18,060 bases of DNA from an uncultured Clostridia bacterium (GCA_947306035.1 CAMZFG010000003.1:1-18060), one strand, 5' to 3'. Shown: positions 1 to 7,844, counted from the stretch's first letter. Numbers and translations are program-made. The notes: generated by a model from the sequence alone, not told the origin.

Positions 1-1048
1 TCTCGCCCTGCAGGCGAACGCGCTCTTCTTCGGCGTTGTCGAGCCCCGCGAGTTTCGCGGCGGCCGCGGCGCGGAAAGATAAGATCTCGCCGACGTCGGC
101 GCCGTATTTGCGGCGCAGTCTGGCAATGAGATCGAGACGCGCTTCCACGCGGTCGAGCGCCGCGGTCGGGTCGCCCTCTTCCGCTTCGGCAAAGTCGCGC
201 GCCGTCATGGCCACGTCCTCGGCCTCATAGCGCATCGTCATCAGTTTTTCGGCGCAGGTGCCGGCTTCCGGCACCACGTCCGAGAGTTGCGAAAGGGCTT
301 GCGAGGCCCGCTCGAGCAGCGAGGCGACGTTGCCCTTTTCGTTGCCGTACAGCACTCGATAGGCAAACTCGCTGTTCTGCGCGATCTTTTCGGCGTGCTG
401 CAATTTGGCGCGCCGCGCCGTCAGTTCTTCCTCTTCGCCCGCTTTTAAGTGCGCCGCGTCGATCTCGGCGATCTGATATTGCAGAATATCCCGCAGGCGC
501 TCTTTTTCGGCGTTGTCCCGATCCAGCGCCGACAGCGCGGTCACGGCGGCCGTGTAACGCCGGTAGGCGGCCTCGTAAGCGGCCATATCGCCGCCGAGAT
601 CGGCCACGCCGTCGAGGATCTTGGCCTGCGCCGATCTTTGCAGCAGCATTTGATTGTCGTTCTGCCCGTGCACGCTGACGAGATACCGCGCCACGTCGCG
701 CAGCATGGCGCCCGTGATCACGCGGCCGTCCAGGCGCGCCTGCGTTTTGCCGTCCGCCGTCAGGGTGCGCTGCAAAAGCAGTTCGTCGCCCGCCTCAAAG
801 CCCATTTCGGCCAGATACGCGCGGCAATCCTCGCCGGGCGAGGCGAACACGGCGCTGACCGTGCCCTTTGTTTCGCCGCTGCGCAAAAGATCGCGCACGG
901 GCTTGCCGCCGAGCAAAAACAAAAGGCAATCGACCAGCACGGATTTGCCGGCGCCGGTCTCGCCGGTCACGACCGAAAGCCCCTGTGCCGGATCGACGTC
1001 GGCGCAGGCCATGACCGCCATATTTTCGATATGTAACGATTGTAACAT
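1..1048 (-). CDS. recN: DNA repair ATPase RecN, N-terminal part (cut by window edge)
   Basis: RecN is an SMC-like ATPase that acts early in recombinational repair of double-strand breaks. About 349 residues are visible of a family usually near 555-570 aa; the C-terminal part, with Walker B and the second half of the ATPase head, lies off the left edge. The Walker A motif GETGAGKS is at residues 29-36, and the RecN-typical HGQNDNQMLL (usually HGQH-type) is at 127-136. A charged stretch that fits the start of the coiled coil follows. The ATG at 1046-1048 lies 7 nt after the argR stop. There is no strong ribosome site of its own, so translation is probably coupled to argR. Last visible gene of the nusB operon; argR-recN adjacency is conserved in Firmicutes. 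Identification is firm. Confidence 0.95.
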   Translation of the reverse strand, partial: MLQSLHIENMAVMACADVDPAQGLSVVTGETGAGKSVLVDCLLFLLGGKPVRDLLRSGETKGTVSAVFASPGEDCRAYLAEMGFEAGDELLLQRTLTADGKTQARLDGRVITGAMLRDVARYLVSVHGQNDNQMLLQRSAQAKILDGVADLGGDMAAYEAAYRRYTAAVTALSALDRDNAEKERLRDILQYQIAEIDAAHLKAGEEEELTARRAKLQHAEKIAQNSEFAYRVLYGNEKGNVASLLERASQALSQLSDVVPEAGTCAEKLMTMRYEAEDVAMTARDFAEAEEGDPTAALDRVEARLDLIARLRRKYGADVGEILSFRAAAAAKLAGLDNAEEERVRLQGE

Positions 1049-1055
1049 GCTGCTT

Positions 1056-1511
1056 TTAACCGGCTTTCATCATCACGCGGATGCGCTCGCTGATGTTTTT
1101 GGCGCAGTCTTCGCTTTTGGTGACGATCAGAATGGTGTCGTCGCCCGCCACGCAGCCGAGTATCTCGGCCACGGCGAGACTGTCGATGCCGGCCGCCACC
1201 GCGTTGGCAAGACCCGGCAGGGTCTTGATGACGATCAGATTGACGGCAAACTCCACGCTGATGATGGAATCGACCAGCGCGGCGTTGATCTTCAGACCCG
1301 TCACGAGATCTTCTTTTTTGGGCGCCGTATAGCGATATTTTCCCTGCTTTGTCAGCACTTTGTTCAGCTGCAGTTCCCGTATGTCGCGGGAGACCGTTGC
1401 CTGCGTCACCGCGTAGCCCTCGGTCATCAGACGATCGATCAGGTCGTCCTGCGTTTCTACCTGGTAGTGATTGACGATCTCCAGAATTTTCTTTTGTCTG
1501 TCGGCTTTCAT
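1056..1511 (-). CDS. argR: Arginine repressor ArgR/AhrC
   Basis: A 151-aa hexameric transcription factor, the usual length, that uses arginine as co-repressor to control arginine biosynthesis and catabolism genes. The N-terminal winged helix-turn-helix carries TQATVSRDIREL at residues 36-47, the family's DNA-recognition signature. The C-terminal oligomerisation and arginine-binding domain shows TLPGLANAVAAGID at 97-110 and GCVAGDDTI at 119-127; the GDDT aspartates bind arginine in known members. The start ATG at 1509-1511 has an AAGAGG-type ribosome site upstream. It lies 13 nt after nadK and 7 nt before recN, in the same operon. I did not find a convincing ARG box nearby, so autoregulation is not claimed. 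Confidence 0.96.
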   Translation of the reverse strand: MKADRQKKILEIVNHYQVETQDDLIDRLMTEGYAVTQATVSRDIRELQLNKVLTKQGKYRYTAPKKEDLVTGLKINAALVDSIISVEFAVNLIVIKTLPGLANAVAAGIDSLAVAEILGCVAGDDTILIVTKSEDCAKNISERIRVMMKAG

Positions 1512-1524
1512 CCTGCTACCTCTT

Positions 1525-2400
1525 TCATTCGTAAACGTTCATTTTTTTCTGCAGTTTTTCGTAAAATCCGCCGTCGTTGAGGCGGATCAGCCGGGTCTCG
1601 AGTTTCGAGCGGGTCAGGCGCACCACGTCGCCGCGATAGACCTCGTAGTTGATGCGGCCGTCCACCGTGAGAAACAGCATTTTCTCCCGCTGGCAGACGT
1701 TTTTGATCTCCAGCACCGCGTCGTCGCCGAACACGATGGGGCGCGCCGACAGCGAGTGCGGGCAAACGGGCGTGACGCACAGACACCGCAGGTGCGGATC
1801 GGTGACGGGGCCGCCCGCCGACATGGAGTAGGCCGTCGATCCCGTGGGCGTTGCCACGATCAGGCCGTCCGCGCGGTAGGCGCACACTTTGCTGCCGCCC
1901 TCGTACAGCTCCAGATCCACGATGCGGGCCACCGAACCGTTGGAAAGCACCGCGTCGTTGAGGGCGAAGGACTCCGCCTTGACGCCGCCCTGCTCCGTGC
2001 GCACCGAAATATCCAGCATGGCGCGGCAGTCGAGCGTGAACTGCCCGTCGAACAAGCGGGAAAGTTTGTCAAGATCGGTCATTTCCAGTTCCGTCATATA
2101 GCCGAGATGCCCCAGATTGACGCCGAGCAGCGGTTTGCCGAGCGGCGCGGCGTGGCGCGCCGCGTCGAGCAGCGACCCGTCGCCGCCCAGCACGATGACG
2201 GCCTCTGCCTCTTCGTACAGGGCCTCCGGCGGCAGATAGACGTATTCACGGCGGCTTTTGCGCATGCGGAAAACGCGGTCTTTGCCGCTCTCCGGCAGCA
2301 GTACGGTGCCGCCGCGTTCCGCCAGCGCTTCCGCCACCCGGACGGCCGCCGCGGCTTTGTCGTAAATGTTATAGTTGGTGATCAGCGCGAATTTTTGCAT
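1525..2400 (-). CDS. nadK: NAD kinase
   Basis: A 291-aa ATP-NAD kinase (PpnK family) that phosphorylates NAD+ to NADP+ in the cytosol. Family motifs are in order: GGDGS at residues 72-76 (nucleotide binding, catalytic Asp), LGVNLGHLGYM near 92-102, ND at 148-149 (NE in most members), TPTGSTAYSMSAGGP at 184-198, PHSLSARP at 214-221, and VDG at 247-249. The ATG at 2398-2400 is preceded by a clear GAAGGAG ribosome site at 2409-2415. The gene sits between tlyA (3 nt gap) and argR (13 nt gap). A tlyA-nadK-argR-recN order is common in Clostridia. Function is well supported; nothing is missing. Confidence 0.96.
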   Translation of the reverse strand: MQKFALITNYNIYDKAAAAVRVAEALAERGGTVLLPESGKDRVFRMRKSRREYVYLPPEALYEEAEAVIVLGGDGSLLDAARHAAPLGKPLLGVNLGHLGYMTELEMTDLDKLSRLFDGQFTLDCRAMLDISVRTEQGGVKAESFALNDAVLSNGSVARIVDLELYEGGSKVCAYRADGLIVATPTGSTAYSMSAGGPVTDPHLRCLCVTPVCPHSLSARPIVFGDDAVLEIKNVCQREKMLFLTVDGRINYEVYRGDVVRLTRSKLETRLIRLNDGGFYEKLQKKMNVYE

Positions 2401-2403
2401 GAT

Positions 2404-3177
2404 TCACACTCCTTCAATGAAGAGATCGGCCGCGGGAACGCCGCCGTTATCGGCGCCCGGCCGCACGAGAAACGATGCCAGATATTCGAGATTGCCGTCG
2501 CCGCCCGCGATGGGCGAGACCATGACGCCGTCGCACGCGAGCGACGCCGCCGCGGCCGCGGTCAGCACGCCCCGCACGGCCCTTTCCCGGTCGGCGGCTT
2601 TCGTCACCACGCCGTTCTTGTTCAGCGCGGCGCGGCCCGCCTCGAACTGGGGCTTGATCAGCAGGATAAAACGCCCCTTCGGTTTCAGCACGTCCGGTAT
2701 GCGCGGCAGAATGCAGGCGGCGGAAATGAACGAAACGTCCATCACCACAAGGTCGAACTGCCCCACGTCGGCGGCGGTCAATTCCCTTGCGTTGTATTTT
2801 TCGATGCAGGTGACGCGCGCGTCTTGTCGCAGCGTCGGGTGCAGTTGGCCGCATCCGGCGTCGAGAGCCGTCACGCGCGCCGCACCGTGCTGCAAGAGGC
2901 AGTCGGTAAATCCGCCCGTCGAAGCGCCGATATCCAGCGCCGAGAGGCCCGTCGGGTCTATGCCGAAGCGGGAAAGGGCGGCTTCCAGTTTCAAGCCGCC
3001 GCGTCCGACGTACCGATCGGCGGCAGTCACCGTCAGCACGGCGTCGTCCGCCACGTCGGCGGCGGGTTTTCGCACCGCGGCGCCGTCCACCAGAACGGTG
3101 CCGGAGACGATGAGCCGTTTGGCCTTTTCACGGCTTTCGGCAAGGCCGCGGCCCGTAAGCAGCAGATCCAGTCTCAT
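2404..3177 (-). CDS. tlyA: TlyA-family rRNA (cytidine-2'-O)-methyltransferase
   Basis: A 257-aa TlyA protein. It has an N-terminal S4 RNA-binding domain (about residues 1-60, starting MRLDLLLTGRGLAESREKAK) followed by an FtsJ-like SAM methyltransferase domain. The SAM-binding loop LDIGASTGGFTDC is at 81-93. The 2'-O-methyltransferase K-D-K-E tetrad can be assigned to K63 (RGGLKLE), D147 (MDVSF), K175 (IKPQFE) and E231 (GNLEYL). Known members methylate 16S and 23S rRNA at inter-subunit positions; the old hemolysin name is probably a misnomer. The start overlaps the stop of the upstream DUF212 gene by 4 nt (ATGA), so translation is coupled. Confidence 0.94.
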   Translation of the reverse strand: MRLDLLLTGRGLAESREKAKRLIVSGTVLVDGAAVRKPAADVADDAVLTVTAADRYVGRGGLKLEAALSRFGIDPTGLSALDIGASTGGFTDCLLQHGAARVTALDAGCGQLHPTLRQDARVTCIEKYNARELTAADVGQFDLVVMDVSFISAACILPRIPDVLKPKGRFILLIKPQFEAGRAALNKNGVVTKAADRERAVRGVLTAAAAASLACDGVMVSPIAGGDGNLEYLASFLVRPGADNGGVPAADLFIEGV

Positions 3178-3680
3178 ACCGTGCCGAACAGCATGTTGAA
3201 CAGAAAGCTCTGGCAGAAGAACGCGAGAGCCGTGCCGAGCAGGCCGCCCACCAGCACTTGCAGGGGGGTGTGACCCAAAACCTCGGCCAGCGTGGTGGAG
3301 ACCACGTGTTTGCGCCGCTTGCCGAGCTCCGCCGACAACTGATTGATGACGGCCGCCTGCTTGCCCGCCTCACGGCGCACGCCGGCCGCGTCGCGCATGA
3401 CGACCACGGCCAGTACCGCCGAAACGGCGAACCAGGCCGAACCGAAACCGTACAGGATACCGCAGGAAAAACAGGTGGCGCACACCACGGCCGAGTGCGA
3501 ACTCGGCATGCCGCCGCTGCCCAAAAGGAAGCGGCGGAACGAAAAGCGCGTTCCCCGCCGGATCGATGTAAACAGTTTGATGAATTGTGCCAAGAACCAC
3601 GCCATGGCCGCGCACAGCAACACACGGTTGGTGACGAGATCGACGGCGTAGGTCTTGAATTGCAACACGTCAAATTCCAT
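3174..3680 (-). CDS. DUF212 / divergent PAP2 family membrane protein
   Basis: A 168-aa integral membrane protein of the DUF212 (acid phosphatase/vanadium haloperoxidase-related, 'divergent PAP2') family, like Bacillus YuiD. Family signatures are GSGGMPSSHSA at residues 54-64 (PAP2-like catalytic histidine region), RDAAGVRREAGKQA at 96-109, and LGHTP at 135-139. Hydrophobic segments lie around 17-37, 63-95 and 139-165. It starts 1 nt after the ispA stop and overlaps tlyA by 4 nt, so it is locked into the operon. By family resemblance and its place beside the prenyl synthase, it may dephosphorylate an isoprenoid phosphate. That is inference; the family's substrate is not established. Only a weak ribosome site is visible. 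Confidence 0.88.
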   Translation of the reverse strand: MEFDVLQFKTYAVDLVTNRVLLCAAMAWFLAQFIKLFTSIRRGTRFSFRRFLLGSGGMPSSHSAVVCATCFSCGILYGFGSAWFAVSAVLAVVVMRDAAGVRREAGKQAAVINQLSAELGKRRKHVVSTTLAEVLGHTPLQVLVGGLLGTALAFFCQSFLFNMLFGTV

Positions 3681-3681
3681 A

Positions 3682-4566
3682 TCAATACTTTCTGTCGATC
3701 AGATGATCGGCCAAAGCCAGCAGAAACGCATTGCCTGCCAGCCCCTTGATTTCGTTCTTTGCCTGTTCGGTCACGCGCGCCGCCTCGGCCAAAGCCGCAC
3801 CCGGCGTGTAGAAAGAAAGAAAAGTCGTTTTGCCGCGCGCCGCGTCCGAGCCGACGCTCTTGCCGGCGGTCTGCTCGTCGGCGGTGGCGTCCAGCACGTC
3901 GTCCACGATCTGAAACGCCAGACCGATGCCCGCCGCGTAACGCTCGAGAGAACGCGTGCGGTCGTCGTCGCGGGCAAGGCCCGCCGCCACGCAGCCGAGC
4001 ACCGCCGCCGCGCGCATCAGCGCGCCGGTCTTCATGGCGTGCAGTTTTTGCAGCGTCGGCAGATCGAACGTCTCGGTCTCGCCGCGCAGATCCATGATCT
4101 GCCCGCCGATCATGCCGAAACTGCCCGCCGTGCGCGAGAGAACGGCGACGGCGTCGCGCGCCATACGGTCGGTAGAGGCGTTTTCGGCAATGACGCCGAA
4201 CGCGCGGGTCAGAAGCCCGTCGCCCGCCAGAATGGCCGTTGCCTCGCCGTACGCTTTATGGCAGGTGGGGCGGCCGCGGCGCAGATCGTCGTTGTCCATG
4301 GCGGGCAGGTCGTCGTGTATCAATGAATAGGTGTGCACCATCTCCAGCGCGGCGCCGAGCGACAAAGCGTCCTCGTCGCGTCCGCCGAACAGGCGGCAGC
4401 ACTCCAGCACCAGCGTGGGGCGAATGCGTTTGGCGCGCGGCGCGAGCAGACTGTACCGTTCCGCCTCGATCTCTCTTGCGAAATCGGCGTCCGTCTCGGC
4501 CGTCAGCGCGTCGAGGCGCGCTTCGACCAGCGCGGCGTTGGCAAGCAGGCGTTCCTTGACCGTCAT
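3682..4566 (-). CDS. ispA: Short-chain polyprenyl synthase (farnesyl/geranylgeranyl diphosphate synthase)
   Basis: A 294-aa trans-prenyltransferase that condenses IPP with allylic diphosphates to give FPP, or possibly GGPP, feeding undecaprenyl and quinone-type lipids. The first Asp-rich motif DDLPAMD is at residues 85-91 within HTYSLIHDDLPAMDNDDLRR, closely like E. coli IspA. FQIVDDVLD with the second Asp-rich motif DDVLD is at 218-226, and GKSVGSD at 235-241. The ATG at 4564-4566 was chosen over an open frame extending 32 codons further upstream: it has a GGGGAGGAG ribosome site at 4572-4580, gives family-typical length, and overlaps the xseB stop by 4 nt. The upstream extension is Arg/Gly-rich and out-of-frame xseB sequence. 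Exact chain length cannot be read from sequence alone. Confidence 0.93.
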   Translation of the reverse strand: MTVKERLLANAALVEARLDALTAETDADFAREIEAERYSLLAPRAKRIRPTLVLECCRLFGGRDEDALSLGAALEMVHTYSLIHDDLPAMDNDDLRRGRPTCHKAYGEATAILAGDGLLTRAFGVIAENASTDRMARDAVAVLSRTAGSFGMIGGQIMDLRGETETFDLPTLQKLHAMKTGALMRAAAVLGCVAAGLARDDDRTRSLERYAAGIGLAFQIVDDVLDATADEQTAGKSVGSDAARGKTTFLSFYTPGAALAEAARVTEQAKNEIKGLAGNAFLLALADHLIDRKY

Positions 4567-4793
4567 GCCTGCTCCTCCCCGAAAGGCGTGACTTCCGCGT
4601 CGTCCCCCGCGGGGCGCACGGTCATAACGCGCTGTTCGGCACGATCCAGTTTTTCGTTGCACAGGCGCACCAGTTTCATGCCCTCTTCGTAGAGTTTCAG
4701 CGACTCGTCAAGCCCGACCTGTCCGGCCTCCAACTGCGCCACGACCTCGCCAAGGCGCGCCAGGGCCTGTTCAAAATCCATTTCTTTCGCCAT
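4563..4793 (-). CDS. xseB: Exodeoxyribonuclease VII small subunit
   Basis: A 76-aa XseB, the small helical subunit that binds XseA in multiple copies to form exonuclease VII, a metal-independent single-strand DNA exonuclease. The family pattern is complete: FEQALARLGEVVAQLEAG at about residues 7-24, then LDESLKLYEEGMKLVRLCNEKLDRAEQRV (28-56), both heptad-like helices. The short tail is acidic. It begins 3 nt after the xseA stop and its own stop overlaps the ispA start (ATGA), so the three are probably translationally coupled. Length and context are typical. Confidence 0.95.
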   Translation of the reverse strand: MAKEMDFEQALARLGEVVAQLEAGQVGLDESLKLYEEGMKLVRLCNEKLDRAEQRVMTVRPAGDDAEVTPFGEEQA

Positions 4794-4796
4794 CGT

Positions 4797-6005
4797 TCAC
4801 TCGCTTTCCCGGGTGGCCGTCACGGTGGCTTCCGCCACGCCGTCCGCAAAGCGGACCTGCACCCGATCGCCCGCGGACAGCGCCGTGACGCTGCCCACGC
4901 TTGTTTCGTTTTCGTCAAATACCGCGGCATAGCCGCGCGCCAGCACCCGCAGCGGGTCGAGCGCGGAAAGTTTGCCCGCCAGGGTCGCCAGGGTCGCTCT
5001 GCCCTCTTTTACCGTCGCGTCGACGGCGTTTTGCAGCCGGCTTTCGAGATGCGCCGCCTGCATGCGTTGGTTCTGCAGATAAACGCGCGGATCCTGCAGC
5101 ACTTTTTTTGCCGTCAGCAGCGCCAGCGCCGCCCGCTTTTCTTTCAGCAAACGGGTCAAGGCCGAGATCAGCAAAAGGCGCTGATCCGAAAGTTGTCTTT
5201 TCAGTTCGATCCCGTCCGGCACGACCGCTTCCGCCGCGGCGGTGGGCGTGGGAACGGCGAGATCGGCGGCAAAGTCGATGAGCGTCACGTCGGTGTCGTG
5301 CCCCACGGCCGAGACCACGGGAATGCCAGAGGCGGCCACGGCGCGCACCAGTTGTTCGTCGTTGAAGCAAAACAGGTCTTCGGCAGAACCGCCGCCGCGC
5401 CCGACGATCAGCACGTCGACCGGCCATCGCTCGTTGAAAAAGCGAATGCCCTCGGCCACGCTCTCCGCCGCGCCGGGGCCCTGCACCAGGGCCGGAAAGA
5501 GGTAGACCTCCGCCGCCGGAAAACGCCGACCCAGAATGCGGATCATATCGTGCACGGCAGCGCCCGTCGGCGAGGTGACGATGCCGATGCGGCCCGGTAT
5601 CGCGGGCAGCGGGCGCTTGCGCGCGGCGTCGAAAAGGCCTTCGGCCTCCAGTTTTTTGCGCAGTTGCTCAAGCGCCAGATACAGCGCGCCGAGACCGTCC
5701 GGCTGCATTTCGTCCGCGTAGATCTGATATTTTCCGTCCCGCGGGAACACCGAAACGCGGCCGTGCAGCAGCACTTTCATGCCGCTTTGCGGCACGAACG
5801 CGACTTTGGCGGCGTAGGAGCGGAACATGACCGCCGAAACGACGGCCTCTTCGTCTTTGAGCGCAAAATAGAAATGACCGCTTTGGTGGTGCGTGAATTT
5901 GGAGAGTTCGCCGCGCACCCACACGTCGGCAAGCAAAGGGTCGCTGTCCATGCTCATGCGCAGATATTCGTTCAGTTGCGATACGGTCAACGCCCCGTTC
6001 GGCAC
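4797..6005 (-). CDS. xseA: Exodeoxyribonuclease VII large subunit (GTG start)
   Basis: A 402-aa XseA, near the lower end of the family's usual 400-450 aa. An N-terminal OB-fold binds single-strand DNA (about residues 5-105, LTVSQLNEYLR at the start). The catalytic core follows with TSPTGAAVHD at 144-153, VGRGGGSAEDL at 201-211 and GHDTD at 235-239, continuing into PTPTAAAEAV. A helical region with coiled-coil character follows (about 265-345) and carries XseB subunits in known structures. The start codon is GTG (6003-6005): an AAAGGGGGGAG ribosome site lies directly upstream, and the next in-frame methionine would remove the OB-fold start. It lies 19 nt after the Kae1-like gene. Confidence 0.95.
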   Translation of the reverse strand: MPNGALTVSQLNEYLRMSMDSDPLLADVWVRGELSKFTHHQSGHFYFALKDEEAVVSAVMFRSYAAKVAFVPQSGMKVLLHGRVSVFPRDGKYQIYADEMQPDGLGALYLALEQLRKKLEAEGLFDAARKRPLPAIPGRIGIVTSPTGAAVHDMIRILGRRFPAAEVYLFPALVQGPGAAESVAEGIRFFNERWPVDVLIVGRGGGSAEDLFCFNDEQLVRAVAASGIPVVSAVGHDTDVTLIDFAADLAVPTPTAAAEAVVPDGIELKRQLSDQRLLLISALTRLLKEKRAALALLTAKKVLQDPRVYLQNQRMQAAHLESRLQNAVDATVKEGRATLATLAGKLSALDPLRVLARGYAAVFDENETSVGSVTALSAGDRVQVRFADGVAEATVTATRESE

Positions 6006-6024
6006 GGCGCTCCCCCCTTTCGGA

Positions 6025-6981
6025 TCAATTCTTCAAAAACCGACGGCGGCACAAAAGCGCCGTACCCGCCGCGTTGTCGGCGGAAAATGCCGGTTCGGCA
6101 AAATAAACGTCGCCGCAAAGGCGCTTTTGCAGCGCGGCGGCTATGCCGCGGTTGCTCATCACGCCCCCGGCAAACACCAGCGGCAGACCGGGGTGCTTTT
6201 GCCTGACCCACGCGGCCATGGCAAACAGCGTCTCGGTCAAAAAATCGAACACGAACGCGGCGACCGTCGGCGCGCTGCCCGTACCGCGATAAAGATCGAG
6301 CGCCAGATTTTCAAGCCCCGACAGGTGGCAGACGCCGTCTTTCACCGCGATCTTCGGGCGCGGCACGGGGCCGTGATCTTCAAGCGCCAGTTTTTCAAGC
6401 GCCGGGCCGCACGGAAAAGAAAGCCCCAGCGCCACGCCGATCCGGTCGACGGCCTGGCCCGCGTGCAGATCGGCGCTGCCGCCGATCTGTTCGATATGAA
6501 AACCGGCGCCCGCCGGCGTTACGTACAAAAGATCCGTCGTGCCGCCCGACACGTGGAACGCCCCGAACGGGCTCTCCGTCAGCGACGCGGGCGCGCCGGA
6601 CGAAGAAACGGCCGCCATGATATGCCCGCTCTGATGCGAAAACTCGAACACGGGCGCCGAAAGCCCCGCGGCCAACGCGCGCGCCGCCGCCACACCGGCG
6701 AGAAAACAAGGCATATAGGAATTTTCGGCGTCTCTCGGCCGTGCCGAAACGCCGACCGCAACCACCGTTCTGCCAAAGAGATGCGGCCGCACCGCGTCCA
6801 TGAGGCCGGGCAAGTTCTTTACGTGGGCAAACAGGGCGTCGCTCTGCCGCAGACCGCGCTCGCCCGCACCGACGGGCAGGGGCGCTTTGAGGTTGGCAAG
6901 CACCTGCCCTTTTTCGTCGACGACCGCGACCGACGTGGTGTAGTTGCTGGTGTCGACGCCGACAAAACAGACGTCAGGCAT
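6025..6981 (-). CDS. TsaD/Kae1-like paralogue (peptidase M22/ASKHA fold)
   Basis: A 318-aa protein of the Kae1/TsaD/YgjD family (old name O-sialoglycoprotein endopeptidase). The fold motifs are VGVDTSNYTTSVAVVD at residues 7-22 (phosphate-1 loop), a metal-type H-x3-H as HQSGH at 116-120, SGGTTDLL at 145-152, AGGVMSNRGI at 271-280, and ADNAAGTA at 301-308. True TsaD usually reads HxEGH with SGGHT; here both the Glu and the His are replaced. This points to the clostridial TsaD-like paralogue rather than the t6A enzyme itself. Its function is not established; a t6A or ASKHA-type nucleotide-binding role would be guesswork. It overlaps nusB by 8 nt, so it belongs to the operon. Confidence 0.85.
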   Translation of the reverse strand: MPDVCFVGVDTSNYTTSVAVVDEKGQVLANLKAPLPVGAGERGLRQSDALFAHVKNLPGLMDAVRPHLFGRTVVAVGVSARPRDAENSYMPCFLAGVAAARALAAGLSAPVFEFSHQSGHIMAAVSSSGAPASLTESPFGAFHVSGGTTDLLYVTPAGAGFHIEQIGGSADLHAGQAVDRIGVALGLSFPCGPALEKLALEDHGPVPRPKIAVKDGVCHLSGLENLALDLYRGTGSAPTVAAFVFDFLTETLFAMAAWVRQKHPGLPLVFAGGVMSNRGIAAALQKRLCGDVYFAEPAFSADNAAGTALLCRRRFLKN

Positions 6982-7393
6982 GGCCGCCCGCGGCGATCTC
7001 GTCCTTGATGCCGTTGAGCACCCCGTTGACGAAGGGGCGCGCCGCCTCCTCGTCGAACTTTTTGCACAGTTCGACCGCCTCGTTGATCGAGACGCTGTTC
7101 GGAATATCCTCGCATTCCAGCATTTCGTAGGCGGAAAGCCGCAGGATCGAGCGGGACACGCGGGAAATGCGCGTCATCTTCCACCCTTTGGCGTGCCGGT
7201 TGATGATCTCGTCGAGGCGGTCGCGGTTCTCGCAAACGCCGAAGTAAACGCGGCGTATGTAGGCGTCCTCGTCGATCTCGCGATTTTCGGTGGAAGTCTC
7301 GAAAATCGTCTCAAAGGTCTCGTCGCGGCGGAATTCCGTTTCAAACAGCAGCGTAAAGACCGCTTCTCTTGCCTCTCTTCTGTTGATAGCCAT
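6974..7393 (-). CDS. nusB: Transcription antitermination factor NusB
   Basis: A 139-aa all-helical NusB, which with NusE (S10) binds boxA RNA and supports antitermination in rRNA operons. It opens with MAINRREAREAVFTLLFE, the family's arginine-rich first helix. The C-terminal half carries RSILRLSAYEML (82-93), PNSVSINEAVELCKKF (97-112) and PFVNGVLNGI (119-128), the most conserved NusB block. The ATG at 7391-7393 has an AAAGGAAAG ribosome site. It is the first gene after the operon promoter, with a leader of about 53 nt. Length and motifs are typical. Confidence 0.96.
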   Translation of the reverse strand: MAINRREAREAVFTLLFETEFRRDETFETIFETSTENREIDEDAYIRRVYFGVCENRDRLDEIINRHAKGWKMTRISRVSRSILRLSAYEMLECEDIPNSVSINEAVELCKKFDEEAARPFVNGVLNGIKDEIAAGGHA

Positions 7394-7452
7394 ACTTTCC
7401 TTTCAGCGCGCGGCGCGGGTCGTGCGCGACGCAGTAAAACATCGTATTGTAT

Positions 7453-7481
7453 ATTATATTATCGGACGGGCTTTCTGTCAA
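7453..7481 (-). promoter_or_regulatory. Sigma-A promoter of the nusB-recN operon
   Basis: On the minus strand there is a perfect -35 TTGACA (7481-7476), a 17-nt spacer, and a perfect -10 TATAAT (7458-7453). Transcription should start near 7446. The DNA just upstream, to about 7520, is A/T-rich with A-tracts, resembling an UP element. This fits strong constitutive expression of the ten-gene housekeeping operon. Confidence 0.93.
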
Positions 7482-7514
7482 GCGTTTTTTGAATATTTGC
7501 ATAAATTTGTGCAT

Positions 7515-7550
7515 AAAAACGCAAAAGGGTGACCTTTTGGTCACCCTTTT
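7515..7550 (-). terminator. Intrinsic terminator of the rubredoxin gene
   Basis: A perfect 12-bp stem (AAAAGGGTGACC at 7523-7534, TTTT loop, GGTCACCCTTTT at 7539-7550) lies just past the rubredoxin stop. On the minus strand it is followed by GCG and TTTTT. It separates rubredoxin from the nusB promoter. The plus-strand reading lacks a further T-tract and has no gene to terminate. Confidence 0.92.
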
Positions 7551-7567
7551 CGCCGAATGAACGCCGA

Positions 7568-7750
7568 TCAGCGATCGTCGTCTTCGTCGTTATCCTGTTT
7601 TTCAAATTCCTCTTTGGCGGCGCCGCACAAAGGGCAGACGAAATCCTCGGGCAGATCCTCGAATTCCGTTCCCTCCGGGATCCCGTTTTCGGGGTCGCCG
7701 TTCTGCGGATCGTACTCGTAGCCGCACAGCGGGCAAACATAGATAGCCAT
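7568..7750 (-). CDS. Rubredoxin
   Basis: A 60-aa small iron protein that carries single electrons in anaerobes, often to oxygen- or peroxide-detoxifying enzymes. The iron ligands are Cys6 and Cys9 ([10 protein letters not shown]) and Cys39 and Cys42 ([12 protein letters not shown]). The stretch [14 protein letters not shown] is canonical except for Phe where most rubredoxins have Trp. An acidic tail (DNDEDDDR) extends beyond the usual 52-54 aa. The ATG at 7748-7750 has a GAGGAGG ribosome site. A longer upstream in-frame opening was rejected because it lacks a ribosome site and rubredoxin sequence. The gene appears monocistronic, with its own promoter and terminator. Confidence 0.95.
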   Translation of the reverse strand: MAIYVCPLCGYEYDPQNGDPENGIPEGTEFEDLPEDFVCPLCGAAKEEFEKQDNDEDDDR

Positions 7751-7844
7751 GAAAAAGAACCTCCTCGTTGAGTTCAAATAATAACGATGCCGGCACAAAA
7801 GCCGCACCCGGCGCGCCGCGTCGGATCGGCTCTGCGGTATATCT

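Noticed and set aside
1471..3273. A 600-codon open frame on the plus strand opposite nadK and tlyA
   Set aside because: It runs antisense across two clear genes, is rich in Arg/His/Ala as GC-rich shadow frames are, has no domain or ribosome site, and crosses gene boundaries.
7341..7442. A small open frame of about 33 codons in the nusB leader overlapping the nusB start
   Set aside because: It has no ribosome site of its own, no recognisable leader-peptide features (no regulatory residue run), and is followed by no attenuator hairpin.
7523..7550. The perfect hairpin as a plus-strand regulatory element
   Set aside because: Only the minus strand is followed by a T-run outside the stem, and it lies right after the rubredoxin stop codon, so a terminator explains it.
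7751..7844. A possible structured regulatory RNA in the ~88-nt rubredoxin leader
   Set aside because: It is GC-rich with scattered short self-complementarity, but I could not find a known riboswitch core or a terminator/anti-terminator pair.
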